A stretch of 64,000 nucleotides of DNA from an uncultured Flavobacteriaceae bacterium (GTDB taxonomy: Bacteria; Bacteroidota; Bacteroidia; Flavobacteriales; Flavobacteriaceae), in contig CALDYU010000007.1 of the NCBI GenBank assembly GCA_937944485.1, forward strand, positions 1-64,000. The letters are read 5' to 3'. The notes beneath the pieces are model-generated. The model was not told the origin of the DNA. It ran no database searches and saw nothing but the letters and a program-made list of their open reading frames with translations. Shown piece after piece: positions 34,981 through 43,025 of the stretch (the first letter of the stretch is position 1; each line of letters begins with the position of its first letter). The position numbers were made by a program, and so were the translations under genes.

Positions 34981-36090
34981 ATGGATAATAAACCTGTTTT
35001 ACAGCAAAAAGGTCGTTATGGATTGCAATACCGAGGTACGCAATGTACCAATTGTGACCACCCTCTTGATATGAGTGATCGCTACTGCCCCAATTGCTCT
35101 CAAGCGAATAGCACCAAAAAGCTAACGTTGAAAGATTTTTTCGATGAGTTTTTCTCTAGTTTAATTTCGTATGATTCTAGGTTGCTGAAAACCTTGTCAG
35201 CGTTGCTCACGAAACCTGGTAAGATTACGCATGATTATATTAGTGGTAAAAGAGTGTCTTACACCAATCCATTCCGGTTCTTATTAAGTTTAGCAATCGT
35301 CTATTTTTTAATGATTAATTTTAGCGAGGACTTTACTTCTTTGGATCAAACTGGTACCGTACAACAAGGGAATTTCCTTGGCAAAGAAGGCCTAATTTCA
35401 ATAAGTACCAAAGCGCAAAATGACGAATCACTCAGTACTATCATAGATTCTTTGCAAATTCAAAAATCTATTCAAGAACAAGATTCAATATTACTTTCTA
35501 ACCCATCTGAAAATTTTAAGGCACTTGATAATGAGTCATTCTTTATTCGTTTTATGGGCAAAATAGAATTCTTTGGCAGTACACTGAAAAATGATGAAAA
35601 TATATATAGTTTTGACAAACTCCCTAGTGCGTATAATATTACCGCTACAAGAGAAAATAGAGCGGCCTTTAATGCGTCTAAGAGTTTTTCGAAGTTTCTA
35701 AAACAGCCGGGGAGCTTTTTTAGCAGCCTAATTTCAAAGTTACCGTTTGCCGTATTTTTCTTCCTTCCAATGTTTGCCTTCTTCATTTGGATGGCGTACA
35801 TCCGAAAAAAATATACCTATACCGAACATCTCGTCTTTGGCTTTCATATTCAATCATTGTTATTTATCTTGCTCATTATTAGCTTTTTGGTAGACGCAAT
35901 TTTTAGCGTTTCAAGCAATTGGATTTTTATATTAATATTTTCAATTTACTTGTTTTTAGCCATGCGAAAATTCTACCAACAAGGCTTTTTTAAAACTATT
36001 GTTAAATATGCTTTTCTAAATGTCATTTTCTTTATCTTAGCCACGTTCACCTTGGCTATACTTTTTACAGGAAGCATATTCACTTATTAG
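34981..36090 (+). CDS. DUF3667 membrane protein with zinc ribbon
   Basis: 369 residues. An N-terminal zinc ribbon C-x2-C...C-x2-C (CTNCDHPLD, YCPNCSQ) precedes the DUF3667 signature (LTLKDFFDEFFSSLIS, LTKPGKITHDYISGKRVSYT). Membrane helices follow at about 98-112 and in three to four segments in 250-369, with a polar loop between. Common in Bacteroidota and of unknown function; a membrane sensor or scaffold is possible. apaG follows 10 bp downstream, so these are one transcript. Confidence 0.88.
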   Translation: MDNKPVLQQKGRYGLQYRGTQCTNCDHPLDMSDRYCPNCSQANSTKKLTLKDFFDEFFSSLISYDSRLLKTLSALLTKPGKITHDYISGKRVSYTNPFRFLLSLAIVYFLMINFSEDFTSLDQTGTVQQGNFLGKEGLISISTKAQNDESLSTIIDSLQIQKSIQEQDSILLSNPSENFKALDNESFFIRFMGKIEFFGSTLKNDENIYSFDKLPSAYNITATRENRAAFNASKSFSKFLKQPGSFFSSLISKLPFAVFFFLPMFAFFIWMAYIRKKYTYTEHLVFGFHIQSLLFILLIISFLVDAIFSVSSNWIFILIFSIYLFLAMRKFYQQGFFKTIVKYAFLNVIFFILATFTLAILFTGSIFTY

Positions 36091-36100
36091 AACAAAACAC

Positions 36101-36487
36101 ATGATTACACAGGTTACAAAAGGCATAAAAATTTCGGTTAATACTAGTTTTGAAGGCACATTCTTTAAAAACTATAAAATGCATTTTGCGTTCGGTTATA
36201 CTATAACTATCGAGAACCAAAGTAAAGACTCTGTTCAACTAACATCACGTCATTGGGAAATTTTTGACGCACTTAATGAAAAAGAAGTTTTAGATGGAGA
36301 AGGGGTCATTGGTAAAAAGCCCGTGATTAAACCTGGTGAATCACATACCTATAACTCAGGTTGCCTATTAGCTTCACCAATAGGAGCGATGAAAGGTTAT
36401 TACAACATGGTGAATTTTAGTTCTACCGAAAAGTTCAGAGTGTACATTCCTACTTTTAAATTCAGTGCCCCTTTTGCTTTGAATTAG
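36101..36487 (+). CDS. apaG: ApaG family protein
   Basis: 128 residues, single beta-sandwich domain. The signature is FGYTITIENQSKDSVQLTSR, then the HWEIFDA and GEGVIGKKPVIKPGESH segments. ApaG proteins are linked to cobalt/magnesium tolerance and Ap4A metabolism in other bacteria; the reaction is not known. Stops 5 bp before the ATTATnn heptad array of the next element. Confidence 0.93.
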   Translation: MITQVTKGIKISVNTSFEGTFFKNYKMHFAFGYTITIENQSKDSVQLTSRHWEIFDALNEKEVLDGEGVIGKKPVIKPGESHTYNSGCLLASPIGAMKGYYNMVNFSSTEKFRVYIPTFKFSAPFALN

Positions 36488-36492
36488 AATTG

Positions 36493-36520
36493 ATTATTGA
36501 TTATTGATTATTGATTATTA
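36493..36520 (+). repeat. Left ATTATnn heptad array
   Basis: Four consecutive heptads (ATTATTG three times, then ATTATTA), exact 7-bp period. The mirror array is at 37014-37041. Confidence 0.85.
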
Positions 36521-36628
36521 GAAAATAAAAAAACCATTAATTCTATTTCACTTTTCTATTAATTTTTTTCAGAGTAAGAAAAAGATTCGTTTTAAATAGG
36601 AACTACTATCTTCCCGTTTTAAAAAAAA

Positions 36629-36998
36629 ATGGCTTCCTACACTTCTTTTGAAGAACTTGATTCGTCACAAAATGTCATGAACTTCGCATTTAGATTGATA
36701 TCGTTTTAAAAACCAAAACTGACAAAAAAGATTACGACATACATCAGAATTTAAAAAGAGCAGCACGATCTACTACTCGAAATATTGACGAAGGCTTTGG
36801 TAGATTTCATTTTAAAGAAAACGCCCAGTATTGCAGAATAAGCAGAGGGACTTTGTTCGAAATAAAAGACGATCTTCTAATCTGTATGGACGAAAAATAG
36901 TGACCGAAAAGGAAATTCTAGAAGGACTTCGACTAGTTTTAAAAGCAATTCATTCTGTTAATGGCTATATTAATTATCTAAAATCAAAAAAAGTATAG
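36629..36998 (+). pseudogene. Four-helix-bundle (23S rRNA IVS-type) protein, frameshifted
   Basis: The ATG at 36629 gives MASYTSFEELDSSQ and then leaves frame; the sense continues in another frame (KCHELR, a stop, then NLKRAARSTTRNIDEGFGRF and CRISRGTLFEIKDDLLICMDEK) and again in a third (TEKEILEGLRLVLKAIHSV, NYLKSKKV). That order matches the four-helix-bundle family related to 23S rRNA intervening-sequence proteins. At least two frameshifts and one in-frame stop make it non-functional as read. It sits between inverted ATTATnn heptad arrays, so it appears to be the decayed cargo of an inserted unit between apaG and the aldehyde dehydrogenase gene. Confidence 0.88.
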
Positions 36999-37013
36999 TG
37001 AAGATTAAGAATT

Positions 37014-37041
37014 TCATAATTTATAATGAATAATTTATAAT
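37014..37041 (-). repeat. Right ATTATnn heptad array (inverted)
   Basis: Read on the minus strand: ATTATAA, ATTATTC, ATTATAA, ATTATGA, exact 7-bp period; the inverted partner of 36493-36520. Confidence 0.85.
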
Positions 37042-37060
37042 TTTTACTCTGGCATTTCGC

Positions 37061-37068
37061 TACCTTTG
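37061..37068 (+). promoter_or_regulatory. -7 promoter box (TACCTTTG) of pruA
   Basis: Matches TAnnTTTG 30 bp before ATG 37098 and lies just outside the heptad-bounded element. Confidence 0.65.
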
Positions 37069-37097
37069 CGGAGCTTAAATTTTAAATAATTATCTCC

Positions 37098-38726
37098 ATG
37101 GGTAAAGGTTTTTTTCAAGTACCAACAGCTTACAATGAGCCAATAAAAAGTTATGCTCCGGGTACTTCTGAACGTGAGGAAGTTCTTAAACAATACAAAA
37201 CATACTACAACGGTTCTGTTGAAATTCCTATGTATATCGGCAAGAAAAAGGTAAAATCAGGAAAGACAAAACCAATGTCTCCTCCGCACGACCATAAACA
37301 CAAAGTAGGCACCTATCATATTGCAAATAAATCGCACGTTACTGATGCCATTGATACCGCGTTGAAAGCGCGCGATGCGTGGGCTAATTTAACTTGGGAA
37401 CAACGTGCTGCAATTTTTTTAAAAGCTGCTGAATTAATAGCCGGGCCGTACCGCGCCAAAATTAATGCGGCCACCATGATTGCGCAGTCAAAAACTATTC
37501 ATCAGGCTGAGATAGATGCTGCTTGCGAGTTTATTGACTTTCTAAGGTTTAATGTAGAATACATGTCCCAAATTTATGAAGAGCAACCTGATTCTGCAGA
37601 AGGTATATGGAATAGAGTAGAGTATAGACCTTTAGAAGGTTTCGTCTATGCCATAACTCCTTTTAATTTTACTGCGATCGCAGGAAATCTTCCTGCAAGT
37701 GCTGCCATGATGGGCAACGTGGTAGTTTGGAAACCGAGCGACAGCCAAATTTTCTCTGCCAAAGTAATTGTTGATGTATTCAAGGAAGCGGGACTACCCG
37801 ATGGTGTTATCAATGTCATCTATGGTGATCCGGTGATGATAACTAAAACAGTACTTGCCAGTCCTGATTTTTCTGGCATTCACTTTACAGGTTCTACAAA
37901 TGTGTTTAAAGAATTATGGAAGCAAATAGGAAATAATATTCACACCTATAAAACGTACCCCCGCATTGTTGGCGAAACAGGTGGCAAAGATTTTATTCTT
38001 GCCCATAAATCTTCTAATCCGAAACAAGTTGCAACCGCTATCGTTCGAGGAGCCTTTGAATTTCAAGGCCAAAAATGTAGTGCTGCCTCTCGTGTATATC
38101 TTCCGAAATCAAAAGCATCTAGAATTTTAGACCAAGTGAAAAAAGATGTTGAATCATTTAATCCTCCTGGTTCTCCTGAAGATATGTCCAATTTCATCAC
38201 CGCTGTTATTCATGAAGGTTCTTTTGACAAATTAGCCAAATACCTTGATCAAGCTAAAAAGGATAAAAAAGCCAAAATTCTTGTTGGGGGCAATTATGAC
38301 AAAACGAAAGGATATTTTATTGAACCCACGGTTATTGTTACTAAAGATCCGAAATACACTACTATGTGTGCAGAGCTCTTCGGCCCCGTGGTTACCATTT
38401 ATGTTTACGACGACAAAGACTGGAGTAAAACGCTAAAATTAGTAGATGAAACTTCAGAATATGCCCTTACTGGTGCTGTACTTTCTACAGATCGCTATGC
38501 CATTGATGAAGCAACAAAAGCTTTGCAAAATTGCGCAGGTAATTTCTATATTAATGATAAACCCACCGGAGCTGTAGTAGGTCAGCAACCTTTTGGTGGG
38601 GCCCGAGCTTCAGGAACCAATGATAAGGCCGGTTCAGCTCAAAATTTATTACGTTGGGTTTCTCCTAGATTAATAAAAGAGACCTTTGTAACCCCAGAAG
38701 ACTATCGTTATCCTTTTTTAGGTTAA
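37098..38726 (+). CDS. pruA: L-glutamate gamma-semialdehyde (P5C) dehydrogenase
   Basis: 542 residues, aldehyde dehydrogenase fold. The catalytic Cys327 is in FQGQKCSAAS and the general base Glu293 in VGETGGKDF; the cofactor segment is WKPSDSQIFSAK. The P5CDH type is supported by the N-terminal FKVPTAYNEP-like start (FFQVPTAYNEPIKSY), length and the QQPFGGARASGTNDKAG close. It oxidises glutamate semialdehyde from proline breakdown to glutamate with NAD+. Own promoter at 37061. No proline dehydrogenase gene is in the window. Confidence 0.94.
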   Translation: MGKGFFQVPTAYNEPIKSYAPGTSEREEVLKQYKTYYNGSVEIPMYIGKKKVKSGKTKPMSPPHDHKHKVGTYHIANKSHVTDAIDTALKARDAWANLTWEQRAAIFLKAAELIAGPYRAKINAATMIAQSKTIHQAEIDAACEFIDFLRFNVEYMSQIYEEQPDSAEGIWNRVEYRPLEGFVYAITPFNFTAIAGNLPASAAMMGNVVVWKPSDSQIFSAKVIVDVFKEAGLPDGVINVIYGDPVMITKTVLASPDFSGIHFTGSTNVFKELWKQIGNNIHTYKTYPRIVGETGGKDFILAHKSSNPKQVATAIVRGAFEFQGQKCSAASRVYLPKSKASRILDQVKKDVESFNPPGSPEDMSNFITAVIHEGSFDKLAKYLDQAKKDKKAKILVGGNYDKTKGYFIEPTVIVTKDPKYTTMCAELFGPVVTIYVYDDKDWSKTLKLVDETSEYALTGAVLSTDRYAIDEATKALQNCAGNFYINDKPTGAVVGQQPFGGARASGTNDKAGSAQNLLRWVSPRLIKETFVTPEDYRYPFLG

Positions 38727-38774
38727 TTTCGAATACTATACCATTTATAAAGTAACATTTAAATAAAAGTAAAT

Positions 38775-39293
38775 ATGAAAACAAATTTAATTTTAGCGGC
38801 ATTTATGATTGCCAGTGTGTTTAGTACAACGGCACAAGACAAACTTGCACAAACTACAGTGCAAGCAGTATTGGAAGGCAACCAAGCTCAAGTAATTCAG
38901 CTGGCCGAAGCTTTTTCGGAAGAACAATTTGATTGGAGACCTGCAGAAGGGGTAAATTCAGTTGGTGAAGCTCTTTTACATGTAGCAGGGGGAAATTACT
39001 TTTTAGCATCTAAAATGGGCTTTGCTCCTCCTACTGATGTAGATATGATGAATTTAAGTAAAATCACTGGCAAGGAAAATATCATCGCTGCTCTTAAAAA
39101 ATCAAACGCCTTCGTCCTTGACAAAATAACTATGGTTGAAACAGCTGCTTTGAACGACGAGGTTGACTTTGGTTTTGCTAAAATGAATAAATTGGGTGGA
39201 CTTTTAGCTATTATGGAGCACAACGGGGAACACAAAGGTCAATTGATCGCTTATGCCCGTACGAATGGTGTTGTTCCGCCATGGAGTAAATAA
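38775..39293 (+). CDS. Secreted DinB-like protein
   Basis: 172 residues with signal peptide (ends STTAQ), unusual for DinB/YfiT-fold proteins, which are mostly cytoplasmic. The four-helix DinB pattern with three metal-binding histidines is visible (ALLHVAGGNYF, IMEHNGEHKGQLIAY). The C-terminal RTNGVVPPWS is typical of the family. It may be a metal-dependent enzyme of the periplasm, with an unknown reaction. A terminator follows. Confidence 0.9.
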   Translation: MKTNLILAAFMIASVFSTTAQDKLAQTTVQAVLEGNQAQVIQLAEAFSEEQFDWRPAEGVNSVGEALLHVAGGNYFLASKMGFAPPTDVDMMNLSKITGKENIIAALKKSNAFVLDKITMVETAALNDEVDFGFAKMNKLGGLLAIMEHNGEHKGQLIAYARTNGVVPPWSK

Positions 39294-39320
39294 AAATACT
39301 GTTCTTTAAAATTTATGACA

Positions 39321-39345
39321 AGGTGCTTTAGAGCACCTTTTTTTA
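39321..39345 (+). terminator. Intrinsic terminator after the DinB-like gene
   Basis: 7-bp stem AGGTGCT / AGCACCT (39321-39327 with 39332-39338) followed by seven T. Confidence 0.88.
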
Positions 39346-39514
39346 TTTTCCATTTATCGTGAATTTTACAAATATGTGAAGGCTTAAAATCTGTAAATGA
39401 GTTGATTATATACAGGATATTTGGATTTTAGGCAATTTCAATGTAAATTTAACGTTAAGTAATTGTAAATTATTTATGATTTACGAATATTTAATCGTTA
39501 AAAATATCCCCTTT

Positions 39515-39643
39515 ATGAAAGCAAAGAAGAACAATAACGCGCAAGAAAAGAATGAAAATTTGAATAGAAAAAACATTGTAGGCTACTTAAAGAACTATGC
39601 CTTAAACTGCCGTTATTCTTTCAACAGAATGTTAAGTGCTTAA
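39515..39643 (+). CDS. Possible 42-residue basic protein
   Basis: ATG at 39515, TAA at 39641. The product starts MKAKKNNNAQEKNENLNRKN and ends YSFNRMLSA; it is Lys/Asn-rich with one short hydrophobic-aromatic stretch. No family is known to me. It lies alone in the 350-bp gap between the DinB-like gene and convergent rsmG. Low confidence, since short ORFs in AT-rich DNA can arise by chance; the rest of the gap holds only the terminator at 39321. Confidence 0.4.
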   Translation: MKAKKNNNAQEKNENLNRKNIVGYLKNYALNCRYSFNRMLSA

Positions 39644-39644
39644 C

Positions 39645-40286
39645 TTAACTCTGGCCCTTGAATTTTTGAGGTAGGTAGACAACCCGTTTGGTCTCAAAAA
39701 AAGCTTCTTCAAAAAAATCAGTTAAATCAAAAATTTCAGCTGTCCGATAATCCTTAAGCTCTTCTTGCAAATCACCTCCTTTCAAATAGAGAATGCCGTT
39801 GCGTCTTTCGTGCATCGACTCTTTTTTGATTTTCCCTTTCACCCAATGCGTAAATGTTGGCATCGCTGCTACAGCTCGGCTAACGATAAAATCAAAACGC
39901 TCATTTATAGTTTCTACTCTAGCATTAATAGTAGTAACATTGCTAAGATCTAAACCTGTTACCACTTCATCAACAACTTTAATTTTTTTTCCAATAGAAT
40001 CGACTAAAGTAAAATGAGTATCAGGAAACAAAATAGCCAAAGGTATACCTGGAAAACCACCACCCGTACCAACATCTAATACTTCACTTCCAGAAAGAAA
40101 TTGCTGCACCTTTGCGATCCCAAGGGCATGCAACACATGCCTTATATAAAGCTCATCGATATCTTTTCGAGAAACTACATTAATTTTTTGATTCCAATCT
40201 TTGTACAAATCCCCCAAAAGAACAAATTGCTCTTTTTGTTCCTTTGTTAAATCAGGAAAATACTTTAATACAATTTCTATCCCCAT
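39645..40286 (-). CDS. rsmG: 16S rRNA (guanine(527)-N7)-methyltransferase
   Basis: 213 residues. RsmG signatures are YKDWNQKINVVSRKDIDELY near residue 30, the SAM loop VLDVGTGGGFPGIPLAILFP and IVSRAVAAM. It adds the m7G at position 527 of 16S rRNA. Convergent with the small ORF at 39515 and divergent from the desaturase gene. Confidence 0.96.
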   Translation of the reverse strand: MGIEIVLKYFPDLTKEQKEQFVLLGDLYKDWNQKINVVSRKDIDELYIRHVLHALGIAKVQQFLSGSEVLDVGTGGGFPGIPLAILFPDTHFTLVDSIGKKIKVVDEVVTGLDLSNVTTINARVETINERFDFIVSRAVAAMPTFTHWVKGKIKKESMHERRNGILYLKGGDLQEELKDYRTAEIFDLTDFFEEAFFETKRVVYLPQKFKGQS

Positions 40287-40379
40287 CCGAATTAAAATTT
40301 GAACAAAAATAGTATATTCACCACAGCGAAAATTTTCTTTTTTTAAGAAAGCATTCCATATTAAGGGATTTGATTATCC

Positions 40380-40387
40380 TATCTTTG
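40380..40387 (+). promoter_or_regulatory. -7 promoter box (TATCTTTG) of the desaturase gene
   Basis: Exact TAnnTTTG match 18 bp before ATG 40405. Confidence 0.65.
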
Positions 40388-40404
40388 TAAAAAATACGTT
40401 TGTT

Positions 40405-41505
40405 ATGAACCCGACTACCATTCGATTTTCCAGAAAAGATTCTGCCCATTTCTTTAAAACATTGAATAAGCGTGTAAATGATTATTTCAAAGAAAATCAA
40501 TTGAAAAAAACGGGTAATTGGCGTCTTCACTTGAAGACGTTTATCATGTTTGCGATGTTTTTGACGCCTTATTTTCTAATCTTAACTTTAGGGTTGCCGA
40601 ACTGGGCTAATCTATTACTTACGATTCTTATGGGTATTGGTATGGCTGGTGTTGGTATGAATGTTATGCACGATGGTAATCATGGCTCATACTCCAACAA
40701 AAAATGGGTCAACAAACTAATGGGTAGTAGCATCTATATCTTGGCAGGAAATGTATATAACTGGCAAGTACAACATAACGTTTTACATCATACTTATACG
40801 AATATTCATGAACATGATGAAGATATGGAGGCCGGTCGTATTCTTCGTTTTTCGAAACATGCAAAATGGCAAAAACATCATAAATTTCAGCACCTTTACT
40901 CTGTTTTTCTTTACGGCTTACTCACTTTCAATTGGGCGATAACTACAGATTTTCAACAGATGTATCGGTATATGAAACGAAAACTTGCTTATGGCAAGCT
41001 ACCAAGTGCCGCTGTGAATTGGAGTACTTTGGTGATCACTAAATTACTTTATATTACTATTTGGATTGTTTTACCCCTCGTCTTTGTTGAAATTGCTTGG
41101 TGGAAAGTGCTTTTGGGCTTTTTTATTATGCATTATGTAGCGGGTGTTATTTTGAGTGTTACATTTCAGTTAGCACATATTGTACATGACGCGCAAACCC
41201 CGCTACCAGATGAAAGTGGCACCATGAAAAATACATGGGCCATACATCAACTATTTACCACTGTAAATTTTGGCACTAAAAATAAAATTGTAAACTGGTT
41301 TACTGGTGGTTTAAATCATCAAGTAGAGCACCATATTTTTCCAAATATTAGCCATGTACATTACACAAAGATTTCGAAAATTGTAAAGGAAACGGCCAAA
41401 GAATTCAACTTACCGTATAACGAATACAAAACCACGCGAAAGGCCATTCTATCTCACTTTCAACATTTAAAAGAATTAGGGAAACAACCTGCTTTACAAG
41501 TATAA
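40405..41505 (+). CDS. Membrane fatty acid desaturase
   Basis: 366 residues. The three histidine boxes of the membrane di-iron desaturases are H89-DGN-H93, H124-NVL-H128-H129 and H305-QVE-H309-H310. Membrane helices lie at about 45-90 and 200-260. The HQVEHHIFP form of the third box marks the acyl-CoA/acyl-lipid front-end-like group. It should introduce a double bond in membrane acyl chains with O2 and an electron donor; the position of the bond cannot be read. Single gene with its own promoter. Confidence 0.92.
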   Translation: MNPTTIRFSRKDSAHFFKTLNKRVNDYFKENQLKKTGNWRLHLKTFIMFAMFLTPYFLILTLGLPNWANLLLTILMGIGMAGVGMNVMHDGNHGSYSNKKWVNKLMGSSIYILAGNVYNWQVQHNVLHHTYTNIHEHDEDMEAGRILRFSKHAKWQKHHKFQHLYSVFLYGLLTFNWAITTDFQQMYRYMKRKLAYGKLPSAAVNWSTLVITKLLYITIWIVLPLVFVEIAWWKVLLGFFIMHYVAGVILSVTFQLAHIVHDAQTPLPDESGTMKNTWAIHQLFTTVNFGTKNKIVNWFTGGLNHQVEHHIFPNISHVHYTKISKIVKETAKEFNLPYNEYKTTRKAILSHFQHLKELGKQPALQV

Positions 41506-41679
41506 AAGAATCACCAAGAACACTTTTCTTTGTGAGACTCAATACAATGCTATTGAAAGATTAATAATGAATTTCGATGAGTAAGTTCTTTATTTTTTTA
41601 TGCTATTCACAAACAACTTTTAAATAGTTAATAATCTATTCCTTTTTCTCAATAATAAGAATTGTAAATGCCTTAATTT

Positions 41680-41728
41680 TACGATGTATTTTAAACATCG
41701 TATTTATAGTGTTTCCATCTTTATGGAA
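41680..41728 (+). promoter_or_regulatory. Two hairpins in the leader of the aminotransferase gene
   Basis: An 8-bp stem TACGATGT / ACATCGTA (41680-41687 with 41695-41702) is followed by a 6-bp stem TTCCAT / ATGGAA (41713-41718 with 41723-41728), 22 bp before ATG 41751. They might regulate the gene; no known riboswitch class is recognised. Confidence 0.35.
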
Positions 41729-41750
41729 GTGAAAATAAAGAGACATTTGC

Positions 41751-42941
41751 ATGAATAACCAACTATCTGATAAAATTAATAGCGTTACTCCTTCTGCAAC
41801 CCTAGAAATGGCAGCAAAGGCAAGAGAATTGAGAGGTTTAGGTAAAGATATTATTGGATTGAGCCTAGGCGAACCCGATTTCAACACCCCTGATTATATT
41901 AAAGATGCCGCCATACAAGCGGTCAAAGATGGTTACAATTCATACACGCCGGTTGATGGTTATGTAGCTTTGAAAGATGCTATAATTACGAAATTCAAGA
42001 GAGATAACAATCTCACTTATGAACGCAATCAACTTGTGGTATCAACTGGTGCCAAACAGGCCTTATATAATGTAGCTCAGGTAATTTTAAATAAAGGAGA
42101 CGAAGTAATTTTACCTTGTCCGTATTGGGTGAGTTATAGTGATATTGTAAAGTTAGCCGATGGCGTACCTGTTGAAGTACCAACTTCTATTACTACTGAC
42201 TTCAAAATGACTCCAGCACAATTAGAATCGGCAATTACTCCTAAAACCAAAATGTTATGGTATAGTTCTCCGTGCAACCCTAGTGGTTCTATTTACAGTG
42301 AGAATGAATTGAGAGCTTTAGCAGATGTTTTACAAAAGCATCCGCAAATTATTGTTGTCAGCGATGAGATTTATGAACATATCAACTATGGCGTTACGAC
42401 ACATGCCTCCATGGCGTCTTTTGCCGATATGTATGATAGAACGGTCACCGTAAACGGTGTTGCGAAAGCTTTTGCAATGACAGGATGGCGTATTGGTTAC
42501 ATTGGTGCTCCTGCATATATCGCTAGAGCTTGCAATAAACTACAAGGGCAGGTAACAAGTGGCGCAAACTGTATTGCACAGCGAGCCGTAATAACTGCTT
42601 TAATAGAATCGCCAAGTCGCGTAAACTATATGGTTGACGAATTTAAAGGGCGAAGAACATTGATTTTAGACCTATTAAATGCTATTGATGGTTTCAAATG
42701 TAATGAGCCTGAAGGGGCATTTTATGTATTTCCTGATGTATCGGCCTATTTCGGAAAAACGCTTCAAGGTACTGCCATAAACAATGCTTCAGAATTCGCT
42801 ATGTATCTTTTGGAAAAGGCAAACGTGGCTACAGTAACCGGTGATGCATTTGGTAACAAAAACTGCATTCGCATTTCATACGCCGCTTCTGAAAAAGAAA
42901 TTCGTGAAGCTATAGCCAGAATTGAAAAGGTACTTGTATAA
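41751..42941 (+). CDS. PLP-dependent aminotransferase (aspartate-type, class I)
   Basis: 396 residues. The PLP lysine is Lys239 in NGVAKAFAMTGWRIGYIG, with other class I marks SLGEPDFNTPDYIKDAA, SPCNPSGSIYSENEL and VVSDEIYEHI and the C-terminal FGNKNCIRISYA arginine that holds the carboxylate. Most likely an aspartate or broad-specificity aminotransferase. Preceded by two hairpins. Confidence 0.94.
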   Translation: MNNQLSDKINSVTPSATLEMAAKARELRGLGKDIIGLSLGEPDFNTPDYIKDAAIQAVKDGYNSYTPVDGYVALKDAIITKFKRDNNLTYERNQLVVSTGAKQALYNVAQVILNKGDEVILPCPYWVSYSDIVKLADGVPVEVPTSITTDFKMTPAQLESAITPKTKMLWYSSPCNPSGSIYSENELRALADVLQKHPQIIVVSDEIYEHINYGVTTHASMASFADMYDRTVTVNGVAKAFAMTGWRIGYIGAPAYIARACNKLQGQVTSGANCIAQRAVITALIESPSRVNYMVDEFKGRRTLILDLLNAIDGFKCNEPEGAFYVFPDVSAYFGKTLQGTAINNASEFAMYLLEKANVATVTGDAFGNKNCIRISYAASEKEIREAIARIEKVLV

Positions 42942-43025
42942 GGAAGTACTTGTTCGATCTATTCAGGGAATACGTTGCCAGCGATTGATTTATCAATGCT
43001 CAAGTTGATCTAAATACGCGTTGCT

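Noticed and set aside
36491..36520. ATTATTG tandem copies as a CRISPR array or chance microsatellite
   Set aside because: The repeats are 7 bp without spacers, so not CRISPR. A matching inverted array of the same period lies at the other side of the pseudogene, so it is treated as a paired element end rather than a lone microsatellite.
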